A program made the position numbers and the translations under genes. 64,000 nucleotides of DNA from an uncultured Litorivicinus sp. (lineage in GTDB: Bacteria; Pseudomonadota; Gammaproteobacteria; Pseudomonadales; Litorivicinaceae). Shown piece after piece: positions 43,554-51,296 of this stretch; the stretch's first letter is position 1, and every line of letters starts with the position of its first letter. The stretch is taken from contig CACECO010000001.1 in assembly GCA_902558075.1 (NCBI GenBank), positions 124,001-188,000 of the forward strand, read 5' to 3'. The notes under the pieces are model-generated. The model worked only from the letters and a program-made list of their open reading frames with translations, did no database searches and had not been told where the DNA came from.

Positions 43554-45212
43554 ATGCTCTCACAACTGAAAATTAAAAACTTAGCGACACTTGAGTCAGT
43601 TGACCTTGAACTGACCAGTGGATGTATCGCAGTGACCGGCGATACAGGAGCCGGTAAATCGCTGATTCTCGATGCGCTTGAACTCGCTCTGGGGGCTCGT
43701 GCTGATCTCGGGCTGGTACGCGCCGGGACGGAGCGCGCGCAGATCATTGCTGAATTCGATATTGAGCGCCTCCCTCAAGCAAAAGCATGGCTGAGTGAAA
43801 ATGAACTGGACCAAGACGATGAGCTGGTTTTAAGACGAACACTGTCTTCAGAAGGCCGCTCGAAGGCCTATGTCAACGGGACTCCGATCTCAACTTCGCA
43901 ATTGAAGGAACTGTCAGAGCAACTCGTTTTGATGCACACACAACATGGGAACCAAAAACTGCTCCAATCGAAGCATCAGCTAGAACTATTGGATGAATAT
44001 GCTGACCAAGGCCTGGCACGTCAGCACACATCGGCCGCCGTGACGGAATGGATAGATACCCTATCGAAATTGCATGCACTTCGGGCTGACGCATCAAAAG
44101 CAGACGCCGAACGAGAGCTTCTCAGTTTCCAAGTCGAAGAACTCAACGCGTTTAACCTTCAGGCCGGTGAATTCGAACAACTAGACCAAGAGCAGCGTCA
44201 GTTGGCAACCGGCGATGCTTTTATCCGAGTCACCGAACAAACAGTCGCGCTTCTTTCGGGCGACGAAACCGGTGGAATAATCAGTCATACAGAAAAAATC
44301 GCCGGCGACGTTAGTCAAATTGCAGATGGCCATCAGGGATTAGGGAATGCGGCTAAGCTCCTCGAGCAAGCAGCCATTGCGCTGAGTGAAGCGAAAAGCG
44401 AAATCCAACATGCACACGATAAATTCGATCTTGATCCAGAGCGCCTGCAGTTTGTTGAGGATCGTCTTACACAGATATTTCAGCTCGCAAGAAAACACAA
44501 AATTGAACCAGAAGACCTCGTCCAACATCATACAAACCTTGCGTCGCGACTCGTGGGAATTGCCGAAGCGAATGATCGAATTCCGATGCTGGAACAAAAA
44601 GCTGCAGAGCTTGAGATCATCGCGCAGCAAAAAGCCACTGAATTGACGACCTTACGAGCCGCTGCCGCAGAGCAACTGTCTCGAGAAGTTACTACCAACT
44701 TTCCCGATCTAGGGATGGAATATGCGCGATTAGATATACGCCTGATCCCCAACGAAACACTATCGGCTACCGGCGCCGAATCTGTTCAGTTTTTTTTCCA
44801 GCCCAATCCAGGTCAACAAGGTGGTCCCCTGTCGAAAATCGCATCTGGTGGCGAACTGTCTCGCGTTAATTTGGCGATTCAAGTCATCACAGCGACTAGA
44901 TTAGCGACACCAACCTTGGTCTTCGATGAAGTCGATGTCGGCATCGGCGGGAAGACTGCCGCAAAAGTCGGCGAACTGTTGACTGAATTGGCTATGAATG
45001 CCCAGGTGCTCGTTGTCACTCACCAACCACAGGTTGCAGGGCAAGCAGATCAGCATTTGCATGTGCAAAAACAATGGGATGAGGACGTGACAGTTTCACA
45101 GGCTCGTCTTTTGGCACACAGTGAACGCATTGATGAAATTGCGCGAATGCTTGGCGGGCACTCGATCACTGAACGTACGCGACAGGCTGCAACAGATCTG
45201 TTGCGAAATTAA
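43554..45212 (+). CDS. recN: DNA repair protein RecN
   Basis: SMC-like ATPase for double-strand-break repair. 552 residues from MLSQLKIKNLATLESV; the track start is 22 codons too early. Walker A GDTGAGKSLILDALEL (about 29-44), central coiled coils (about 150-350), ABC signature ASGGELSRVNLAIQ, Walker B LVFDEVDVGIGG. Usually SOS-regulated; no clear LexA box was found in the short gap. Its stop codon overlaps the stop of the convergent transporter gene. Confidence 0.96.
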   Translation: MLSQLKIKNLATLESVDLELTSGCIAVTGDTGAGKSLILDALELALGARADLGLVRAGTERAQIIAEFDIERLPQAKAWLSENELDQDDELVLRRTLSSEGRSKAYVNGTPISTSQLKELSEQLVLMHTQHGNQKLLQSKHQLELLDEYADQGLARQHTSAAVTEWIDTLSKLHALRADASKADAERELLSFQVEELNAFNLQAGEFEQLDQEQRQLATGDAFIRVTEQTVALLSGDETGGIISHTEKIAGDVSQIADGHQGLGNAAKLLEQAAIALSEAKSEIQHAHDKFDLDPERLQFVEDRLTQIFQLARKHKIEPEDLVQHHTNLASRLVGIAEANDRIPMLEQKAAELEIIAQQKATELTTLRAAAAEQLSREVTTNFPDLGMEYARLDIRLIPNETLSATGAESVQFFFQPNPGQQGGPLSKIASGGELSRVNLAIQVITATRLATPTLVFDEVDVGIGGKTAAKVGELLTELAMNAQVLVVTHQPQVAGQADQHLHVQKQWDEDVTVSQARLLAHSERIDEIARMLGGHSITERTRQAATDLLRN

Positions 45213-46174
45213 GCGCCGATCAGCCAATTGGCTGCCCAATGATATAGCGGGATACCGAAAATAATATTAAATGGGAACGTCAGACCAAGCGATAGCCCGA
45301 GGTACAAGCTTGGATTGGATTCTGGTAACGCGTGCTGTAAAACAGCAGGGACAGCTATATAGGAGGCCGATCCTGCAAGGACGGCCAACAGGGTTGCATT
45401 GGCGACTGACAGACCACCCACCCATGCCAGCGTCAATGCGATTGAGCCGTGCGTCAGGGGCGCAATCACTCCATAGACTGCCAATCGCTTCGGCACACCA
45501 CTCAAGTCAGCGAGTCGTTTGGCAGTAGCTACGCCCATATCAAGCAAGAAAAACGCGAGCATGCCTTTAAAGATCATGCCGGTAAATGGATCCATAATCA
45601 TTTTACCGGTCACCCCAGTGATCATCCCGATGATCATCGCGCCCAACAGTAGAATCTGGGCACCCTCAGTGAACGACTCCCTCATCACAGCCACGAAACC
45701 TTGATGCTCCCGACGCTCCTCTTGCGTTCGGTAAAGATTCGCCATTACGATCGCGAAGAGAATCGCCGGCGATTCCATTAACGCCATGGCAGCAGCCATG
45801 TGACCACCGTACTCGAGACCATTAGTTTCTAAAAATTGCGTTGCCGTGATGAACGTAACCGCAGAAACAGAACCGTAAGTCGCCGAAATCGCCAGCGCAT
45901 CCAACGGATCAATCATATTCTCTAGCACAATAAAGCTTACCAGTGGGATGACTAGAGCGAGACCAGTCGCAAACACAAGATCTCTCAGAATTGCCGAGTT
46001 AAAACCACTTTCTGCAAGAGAAAACCCACCCTTGAGTCCGAGCGCCATCAATAAGTAGAGCGATAAGAAGCGAGCGATCGCACCAGGGATTTCCAGATTG
46101 GAGCGCACAAGACCAGCAAATAAACCGAGTACGAAAAAGAGAACACTCGGATCGAGGAGAGGGCTCGACCCCAT
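45209..46174 (-). CDS. SbtA-like sodium-dependent bicarbonate transporter family protein
   Basis: 321-residue polytopic membrane protein (about 10 hydrophobic segments) resembling the SbtA/DUF897 family of Na+/bicarbonate symporters, e.g. FFVLGLFAGLVRSNLEIP, LKGGFSLAESG, ATYGSVSAVTFITATQFLE and AGSASYIAVPAVLQHALPESNPSLYLGLSLG. The substrate is inferred only. It is translationally coupled to fur by a TAATG overlap, which would place it on the fur transcript. No SbtB-type partner gene is seen next to it. Confidence 0.82.
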   Translation of the reverse strand: MGSSPLLDPSVLFFVLGLFAGLVRSNLEIPGAIARFLSLYLLMALGLKGGFSLAESGFNSAILRDLVFATGLALVIPLVSFIVLENMIDPLDALAISATYGSVSAVTFITATQFLETNGLEYGGHMAAAMALMESPAILFAIVMANLYRTQEERREHQGFVAVMRESFTEGAQILLLGAMIIGMITGVTGKMIMDPFTGMIFKGMLAFFLLDMGVATAKRLADLSGVPKRLAVYGVIAPLTHGSIALTLAWVGGLSVANATLLAVLAGSASYIAVPAVLQHALPESNPSLYLGLSLGLTFPFNIIFGIPLYHWAANWLIGA

Positions 46175-46602
46175 TACTTTTTCACACAGCAGTCATAACA
46201 AGTGACATAAATTACATGCGTGTGGTCAACAATTTCGCATCCATGGTCTTTAGCAATTTTCTCCTGCAGGGCTTCAATTTCAGGACTCACGTACTCAATA
46301 ACCTGATGGCATTGAACACAGACCATATGGTCGTGGTGATCGTCGGGTTTTAATTCAAACACACTGGTCGTGGCGTCAAACTGATGACGCTCCACTAGTC
46401 CGGCTTCTTGAAATTGCGTCAGTACTCGATAAATCGTCGCGAGATTCACATCAATGCCAGACTCATGCAGTTTCCGATAGACCACCTCCGCCGACATATG
46501 CTCTCCTTCATTGGCAAGCAATAGCTGTAAGACATGAATCCGCGGAAGCGTCGCTTTTAGTCCTGCTTTTTTTAATTCATCAGTTTCGTATTGCATCATC
46601 AA
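46174..46602 (-). CDS. fur: Ferric uptake regulator Fur
   Basis: 142-residue Fe(II)-dependent repressor. Winged helix (about 1-85) with LKATLPRIHVLQLL and LATIYRVLTQFQEAGLVERH; metal sites HHDHMVCVQCHQVIEY and a C-terminal YDCC motif giving a second CxxC. Divergent from bamE, the same fur/omlA arrangement as in Pseudomonas. The start has several consecutive ATGs. Confidence 0.96.
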   Translation of the reverse strand: MMMQYETDELKKAGLKATLPRIHVLQLLLANEGEHMSAEVVYRKLHESGIDVNLATIYRVLTQFQEAGLVERHQFDATTSVFELKPDDHHDHMVCVQCHQVIEYVSPEIEALQEKIAKDHGCEIVDHTHVIYVTCYDCCVKK

Positions 46603-46661
46603 TGGACTCGTCGGCTAGGCATCTTTATTATTCTGCCAAGAATTCTCTCAGGAAGATATCG

Positions 46662-47057
46662 ATGCGACTGATTTCCACTCTCGTTCTGATTACCACCATC
46701 GTACTCACTGGCTGCAGTTTCCCTGGTGTCCACAAAAATCCTGTGAAACAAGGTAATCAACTCATCCCAGAGCGTGTCGAGCGGTTGGAAGTAGGAATGT
46801 CAAGAGATCAAGTCCAGTTCCTGCTTGGGTCACCAATCACTGTGAATACGTTCAATCCCAACCGCTGGATTTATTTGGAGCGAATCGATTTTGATGGCGA
46901 AGTTCAACAAAATACCTATCTGATTGTGAACTTTACGAACGATCAAGTTTCTGAGATTCAGCGCGAGTCCGGCGGCTCTCCTTCGGATCCGCTATTAAAG
47001 ATCGATACAACTCCACCCGATCGCCCGGATGAAGGATCGTGGTGGTGGCCGTTTTGA
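46662..47057 (+). CDS. bamE: Outer membrane protein assembly factor BamE (OmlA)
   Basis: 131-residue lipoprotein of the BAM complex. Lipobox IVLTGCS puts the lipidated Cys at residue 18; the mature part contains ERVERLEVGMSRDQVQFLLGSP and NRWIYLERID, typical of SmpA/OmlA. The track start is 20 codons too early. Its 3' end overlaps the convergent rnfH by 125 nt. Confidence 0.93.
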   Translation: MRLISTLVLITTIVLTGCSFPGVHKNPVKQGNQLIPERVERLEVGMSRDQVQFLLGSPITVNTFNPNRWIYLERIDFDGEVQQNTYLIVNFTNDQVSEIQRESGGSPSDPLLKIDTTPPDRPDEGSWWWPF

Positions 47058-47223
47058 TACGGACGCCAAAGACCCCCATCGGAGTTGTTGCAAGATCGAT
47101 TTCTGGGAATTCGGCCGCTAAACCAGACAGATCTGCGGCCTGATATACAGTTGTTCCTTCGGGCACATCCAAGTCAACTAAGTATTGTTGATCGGGCTTT
47201 GCGTAAACGACCTGAACTTTCAA
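46933..47223 (-). CDS. rnfH: RnfH family (UPF0125/RatB) protein
   Basis: 96 residues with a beta-grasp, ubiquitin-like fold: VQVVYAKPDQQYLVDLDVPEGTTVYQAA and TILHPGDRVELYRSLIADPKESRRTRA match the family. Function unresolved. Immediately downstream of ratA (3 nt), the conserved ratA-ratB pair. The C-terminal third is encoded opposite the end of bamE. Confidence 0.9.
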   Translation of the reverse strand: MKVQVVYAKPDQQYLVDLDVPEGTTVYQAADLSGLAAEFPEIDLATTPMGVFGVRIKTATTTILHPGDRVELYRSLIADPKESRRTRAESQKLDRS

Positions 47224-47226
47224 AAC

Positions 47227-47661
47227 CTACCGACCATATAACTGATCTGCACGATCACAAAACGCATCAACAAGGCTTCCAGCGATTTGCGAAAACACAG
47301 CGCCGATTGCCATGGCGATTAGTTTACCCGCAAATTCAAATTCAAGATCGAGGCTCACGCGACAGCAGTCCTCGCCAACTGACTCAAAACGCCAACGTCC
47401 TGATAACGATTTAAAGGGTCCATTCACCAAAGATAAATCGATCTGTTCCGGTGGCGTTAAATTATTTTTCGTCGTAAACGCTTGCCGAATACTACCTTTT
47501 TGAATCAATAGCTCTCCGATAATGACTGTGTCAGATGAATCGATGACCCGTGCAGCACCGCACCAGGGTAAAAATTCGGGATAGCACGCAAAGTCGTTGA
47601 CCAGTTCAAACATTTGCTCTGGAGTGTGAGACACTAGTGCGGATCTTGTGATTTTCGGCAT
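47227..47661 (-). CDS. ratA: RatA-type START-domain protein (ribosome association toxin family)
   Basis: 144 residues from [15 protein letters not shown]/polyketide-cyclase-like fold: [20 protein letters not shown] and [27 protein letters not shown] are family hallmarks, related to Coq10 and YfjG. In E. coli RatA was reported to block 70S formation, while Coq10 homologues bind quinone; which applies here is unknown. Divergent from smpB, the conserved smpB/ratA arrangement. The track ORF extends 51 codons too far upstream. Confidence 0.92.
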   Translation of the reverse strand: MPKITRSALVSHTPEQMFELVNDFACYPEFLPWCGAARVIDSSDTVIIGELLIQKGSIRQAFTTKNNLTPPEQIDLSLVNGPFKSLSGRWRFESVGEDCCRVSLDLEFEFAGKLIAMAIGAVFSQIAGSLVDAFCDRADQLYGR

Positions 47662-47715
47662 CAATTCCTCAATCGCTGTTTGAAAAAACGGAAAATATAC
47701 GTAAAGTCGCCCGCC

Positions 47716-48192
47716 ATGGCCAAAAAATCGAACAGTAATAGCAATCAAATCGCTCAAAATAAACGCGCCCGTTTTGATTATCACATCGACGAAACATTCG
47801 AGGCCGGCATGCAACTCAACGGTTGGGAAGTGAAATCGATCCGTGCTGGGAAGGCCAACTTAAGCGATACCTACGTGATCATTCGTAACGGCGAGGCCTA
47901 CCTTTTAAATTCACAAATCACGCCGTTGGATACTGCGTCAACACACGTGATCGCGGATCCGACGCGCACGCGAAAACTGCTTCTCCACAAAAAAGAACTC
48001 GCAACGATTCACGGCGCCTTAAGCCAAAAAGGGCATGCATGTGTTCCACTCGAAATGTACTGGAAAGGTCCGCTAGTCAAAATCAAAATTGGACTGGCCC
48101 GTGGGAAGAAACAACACGATAAACGCGATACCATCCGTGATCGCGAGTGGAATATCGAGAAGCAGCGCGCTGTCCGTCACCGTGTTCGCTGA
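47716..48192 (+). CDS. smpB: SsrA-binding protein SmpB
   Basis: 158-residue partner of tmRNA in trans-translation. MAKKSNSN start; [27 protein letters not shown] and the C-terminal tail [20 protein letters not shown] are diagnostic. The tmRNA gene lies one gene downstream. The track start is 12 codons too early. The stop overlaps the next start as TGATG. Confidence 0.97.
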   Translation: MAKKSNSNSNQIAQNKRARFDYHIDETFEAGMQLNGWEVKSIRAGKANLSDTYVIIRNGEAYLLNSQITPLDTASTHVIADPTRTRKLLLHKKELATIHGALSQKGHACVPLEMYWKGPLVKIKIGLARGKKQHDKRDTIRDREWNIEKQRAVRHRVR

Positions 48193-48803
48193 TGTCTGAA
48201 TTGGATTGGATTAAACTGGCTTTTCTGTGCCTAGCTGGAGCCGCTTCTCCCGGCTTATCGTGGCTACTCATCTTGTCGATGTCGGCCTCTCGAGGGACGG
48301 CCGTTGGTATCAGCGGTGCGCTTGGGCATGGCCTTGGTATCATGGTGTTCGGACTGACAACAGTCTTTGGTCTCTCTGCTTTGCTAATCGCTCTACCGGA
48401 ACTCACAGCCGCTTTGACCTTCCTCGGAATCGCACTTCTGGTTTATTTCGGATATCAGTTGGTCATCGCGGGTGACATGCCCCTTCCTGGCAAACTGACG
48501 ACCAAGAGTGGCTTTATCGCGGGCTTTTCGATTGCGATCGTGAACCCGAAAGTCCTGATATTTTTCTTAGCTGTTTTCGGGCCTTTCGTCGATCCTCAGC
48601 ACACACTGTACACCCGGCTCACTATGGGAGCGTTAGCCGGAGGTATTGATGCGACGGTCTATGTTGGTGTAGCGCTCTCGGGTACGATACTGAAGCAACG
48701 ACTCGAAAGCGGGCGTATCCAGCTCGTCAATCGACTGATTGGCATCCTATTAATTGCTTCTGGTGTTTGGATTTTCATTCAAGAGATTTCAAATTTTCTC
48801 TAA
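48192..48803 (+). CDS. LysE/RhtB family exporter
   Basis: 203-residue inner-membrane protein with about six hydrophobic helices. AGAASPGLSWLLILSMSASRGTAVGISGALGHGLGI and GFIAGFSIAIVNPKVLIFFLAVFGPF are characteristic of amino-acid/metabolite exporters of the LysE superfamily. Substrate unknown. Start overlaps the smpB stop, so the two genes are co-translated; the tmRNA begins 21 nt after its stop. Confidence 0.88.
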   Translation: MSELDWIKLAFLCLAGAASPGLSWLLILSMSASRGTAVGISGALGHGLGIMVFGLTTVFGLSALLIALPELTAALTFLGIALLVYFGYQLVIAGDMPLPGKLTTKSGFIAGFSIAIVNPKVLIFFLAVFGPFVDPQHTLYTRLTMGALAGGIDATVYVGVALSGTILKQRLESGRIQLVNRLIGILLIASGVWIFIQEISNFL

Positions 48804-48824
48804 ATAGCCGATAATTGAAAATAT

Positions 48825-49183
48825 GGGGACGATATGGATTCGACGCCGGTTACAAAACCAAATGTGCATGCCGAGTAGTTCTACAGTGCTCGTAAACCCA
48901 ACTGTGGACTCGTTAGCTATAACTGCCAACGACGAAAACTACGCTCTAGCAGCTTAAGCTAGACCCTGGGTGGGGATCGTCTCTGGTCTTCATCAACAGG
49001 GTTCGAAACAGAGACTCGCTTCAATGCTGTGTTCGGGGTTGAGAAGTTAAACTTTTACTGAACTCGGAAAGGTTATCCCTGTGCGTTGGGAGATCCCGAC
49101 TTAAATTGAAAAACGCGACTAAGCATGTAGAGCGTTTGATAGCGGACTGACGGACGCGGGTTCAAATCCCGCCGTCTCCACCA
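48825..49183 (+). ncRNA. ssrA: tmRNA (SsrA)
   Basis: Starts GGGGACGATATGGATTCGAC, the universal tmRNA 5' end, and ends with a T-arm GGGTTCAAATCCC and the acceptor strand GTCTCC followed by encoded ACCA, pairing with the 5' GGGGAC. The tag reading frame at 48925-48957 encodes ANDENYALAA and a TAA stop. One-piece form. It works with SmpB, encoded just upstream, to rescue stalled ribosomes. An accessory island begins right behind its 3' end. Confidence 0.98.
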
Positions 49184-49189
49184 TATTCT

Positions 49190-49214
49190 AATATTGAGTA
49201 GAAAGTTCAATATT
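49190..49214 (+). terminator. AT-rich hairpin after tmRNA
   Basis: AATATTGA and TCAATATT form a perfect 8-bp stem around a 9-nt loop, 7 nt after the tmRNA 3' end, followed by a T-rich stretch. Plausible ssrA terminator; a strong U-run is lacking. Confidence 0.45.
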
Positions 49215-49292
49215 TTCAATATCTTATGAAACCCGCAAATTCCATTGTATGGAGTTTGTATGGAGTTTGTAACTCATTAATTACTTCCTTAA

Positions 49293-49366
49293 CCCACCCC
49301 TCTGCAAGGGCCACCCAGAGGGTGTCCGGGTACTTTTAGGCAAGGCAGCAAACATTTTTGTATTCT
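49293..49366. repeat. Island hairpin repeat, copy 1
   Basis: CACCCCTCTGCAAGGGCCAC followed by CCAGAGGGTGTCCGGGTAC, then an AT-rich end (AACATTTTTGTATTCT). CCCTCTG and CAGAGGG form an internal stem. A diverged second copy lies at 50457-50530. The two copies bracket two small ORFs. Type of element unknown. Confidence 0.6.
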
Positions 49367-49394
49367 AGCCGGGAGGTATTTTGGGAGATTACAT

Positions 49395-49808
49395 ATGGAT
49401 TACATTCTAGTCGCGTTAGTCGTGATAAATTTTTTATGCCTTTTAGTTTTATGGCGAATTAAATCTTCCGCTGGAGACGATCAACGGTGGGAATTGATTG
49501 TTCAAATACTCATGGACATTAGACACCAAACGGAAATCGATGGAGCCCAACTACGTAGCCGAGAGGATCTAAGTAAAGTTGTTGAAAGCGCCCGCTTGAT
49601 TCAGGATTCTGCTTTCAAAATCGAACTCGCAACCGCAACAGCGCAGGGTAAACTTGACTCAATTTACCGAATATTGAGTGAAATTAAAGGTCTTGTCACT
49701 TCTATTGTAAAAACATTAGAAAGGGACGACACACATCCCATCCAAATAGCTTTGTGGCAGATAGATAATGCCCTAAGGAGCATAGACAGCAACACGAGGG
49801 GTGACTGA
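49395..49808 (+). CDS. Hypothetical membrane-anchored coiled-coil protein
   Basis: I do not recognise this product. 137 residues. The N-terminal segment (about 2-22, ILVALVVINFLCLLVLW) is a single membrane anchor, and the rest is predicted to be helical and charged with heptad-like spacing. GGGAG precedes the ATG by about 9 nt. First gene of the island behind tmRNA, between the two hairpin repeats. A role with the next secreted ORF is possible but not shown. Confidence 0.6.
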   Translation: MDYILVALVVINFLCLLVLWRIKSSAGDDQRWELIVQILMDIRHQTEIDGAQLRSREDLSKVVESARLIQDSAFKIELATATAQGKLDSIYRILSEIKGLVTSIVKTLERDDTHPIQIALWQIDNALRSIDSNTRGD

Positions 49809-49854
49809 TTTTTCTCGTACCTTTAACGAATGTAGGTTTCCAGAGGTAATAGAC

Positions 49855-49926
49855 ATGAGTGGAAATAGCGTGAATACAATTCTTACACTCGCTTTGTTGT
49901 TTTTGAGCTCAACTGCGAACACATGA
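49855..49926 (+). CDS. Possible 23-residue peptide resembling a signal sequence
   Basis: ATG with CAGAGG about 8 nt upstream opens a 23-codon frame MSGNSVNTILTLALLFLSS... ending TGA. It looks like a signal peptide cut off directly after its hydrophobic core, so it is either a tiny membrane peptide or the remnant of a secreted protein gene. Too short for the ORF track. Confidence 0.25.
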   Translation: MSGNSVNTILTLALLFLSSTANT

Positions 49927-49995
49927 TTCCTCGACGATATCATAGAGAGAGGATGATGATTTCATTGTCGAAGCCGTTGAGACCGGGGGAGCTAG

Positions 49996-50370
49996 ATGGA
50001 TAAGTTATCACGAGCATTTGCGGCAGTGATCGGTCTGGCGTTCCCTTTGATGGCTAGTGCTCAAGTCTTTTTCTGCCAAATGACTGAGTTTGTCATGATC
50101 GATACCGATGGTTCTAACAAGCTCACCAACCAACGATTTATTATGAAAGTTCTGCCAAATGCAGTTTCATTTAAATCGGATGGTTACTTCCAAAATACCC
50201 GCGCCTCTGTTGATCTTTGGCGTGGATATGGCGAGTGGTCAGCTACCACAGTTAATGCCTTGACATATGTTGATTCGGTTTATCGATTTGGTGATGGGAT
50301 TTTGAATGTCTCGGCGGTTTTTCAGAAGCAGATAACGTCGATCAGAGCTGAGTGTGAAGAGGATCAGTAA
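49996..50370 (+). CDS. Hypothetical secreted protein
   Basis: 124 residues with a clear signal peptide (about 1-22, cleavage after MASA). Mature part of about 100 residues, with two cysteines (FFCQMTEF near its start and RAECEED at its end) that may form a disulfide; beta-rich by appearance. GGGGGAG lies about 8 nt upstream. No known family recognised. Sits between the hairpin repeats in the island. Confidence 0.6.
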   Translation: MDKLSRAFAAVIGLAFPLMASAQVFFCQMTEFVMIDTDGSNKLTNQRFIMKVLPNAVSFKSDGYFQNTRASVDLWRGYGEWSATTVNALTYVDSVYRFGDGILNVSAVFQKQITSIRAECEEDQ

Positions 50371-50456
50371 GTCCCTAAGTAAGGCCCCGACGGCTTCTCC
50401 CATCACGTTGCCCCAATGGACAGCGCGACCTATGTTTACGGAAACTAAAATAACTA

Positions 50457-50530
50457 CCCCACCCCTACGCTAGGGCCACCGGGGGGGGTCCGGATACATG
50501 TAAGCAAGTCCAACCAATTTTTCTATTTTT
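50457..50530. repeat. Island hairpin repeat, copy 2
   Basis: CCCCACCCCTACGCTAGGGC followed by CACCGGGGGGGGTCCGGATAC and an AT-rich end (CCAATTTTTCTATTTTT). Aligns over its length with copy 1 at 49293-49366, keeping the AGGGCCACC core, TCCGG-TAC and the A/T tail, while the stem has changed to CCCC/GGGG. Confidence 0.6.
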
Positions 50531-50562
50531 GCAATTGGGTTCTTGCTGATGAAGACAGGGGG

Positions 50563-50796
50563 TCAGGAGTGTTGAAGATGCACACTATCGAAGAAGAGAT
50601 CCGTTTTTCCATAACCGGATTGACTATCTAAAATTGATTGTGGGATGTCGACAACGTTGCACTCGTCATCGTCGTACAAACTTTTGACGTGGGCTTTTGC
50701 AATCTCCGGATCGTCGGTCTCCACTTCCATCTCTTCTTCCAGAGCAATGTTGTGGTCTGAGAAATTCACGGTGTATTTAACGAGATATCGATCCAT
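50563..50796 (-). CDS. Hypothetical small acidic protein
   Basis: 77 residues with no membrane segment, strongly acidic (LEEEMEVETDDPEIAKAHVKSLYDDDE). Family not recognised. It begins 20 nt after the stop of the MORN-repeat gene on the same strand, so it is probably the third gene of a Sel1-MORN operon. No strong ribosome-binding site is visible. Confidence 0.5.
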   Translation of the reverse strand: MDRYLVKYTVNFSDHNIALEEEMEVETDDPEIAKAHVKSLYDDDECNVVDIPQSILDSQSGYGKTDLFFDSVHLQHS

Positions 50797-50816
50797 CAGC
50801 GAGTTTAAATTAGGAA

Positions 50817-51296
50817 TTAGTCACTAATCTTTTCACCGTTTTTGTATATGCCAGAATATTTGTTTCCATATACATCGTAATCCACGTAAGGACCTTCTCT
50901 TTTGCCGTCCTTGTATTCAACCCAGAACGATAACTCGCCATTGTCGCGATACTCCACCCAAAGACCTTCTTCTTTGCCGTCCTTGAATGCAACCTTCAAA
51001 TAAACCTGTCCATTAGGATGATAGAACACCCAAGGCCCTTCTTCTTTGCCGTCCTTCCAAGCACCTTTTTTCTCTAACTGTCCTTTACGATGATGAAACG
51101 CCCAAGAGCCTTGTCGTTTACCGTCTTTTAAAAAGCCTTCTTGAAGTCCTGCTACCTCACCCGTAAAGGGAACATCAGTAAACTTTTTGTAAAAAAGACC
51201 CTCTCTTTCAACAAGATCACCCCATGTTTCACCAAGACTGGGGATCGACAGGGAAAGGAGGATGAGTAGAAGAGGGAACCTAAGGTGCATCAACAC
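50817..51296 (-). CDS. Secreted MORN-repeat protein
   Basis: 159 residues. Signal peptide about 1-22 (LLLILLSLSIPSLGE). The mature part consists of about four or five MORN_2-type repeats of the form DGKEEGPWVFYHPNGQVYLK, spaced about 23 residues. Such repeats form extended beta structures; members occur in toxin/antitoxin-like and surface proteins, so no function is claimed. It overlaps the upstream Sel1 gene by 7 nt. Its signal peptide is similar to that of the Sel1 protein, suggesting a shared origin or joint export. Confidence 0.8.
   Translation of the reverse strand: MLMHLRFPLLLILLSLSIPSLGETWGDLVEREGLFYKKFTDVPFTGEVAGLQEGFLKDGKRQGSWAFHHRKGQLEKKGAWKDGKEEGPWVFYHPNGQVYLKVAFKDGKEEGLWVEYRDNGELSFWVEYKDGKREGPYVDYDVYGNKYSGIYKNGEKISD

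Noticed and set aside
49293-50530. Integron attC sites
   Set aside because: The two hairpin repeats lack the GTTRRRY / RYYYAAC core sites, and no integron integrase is present.
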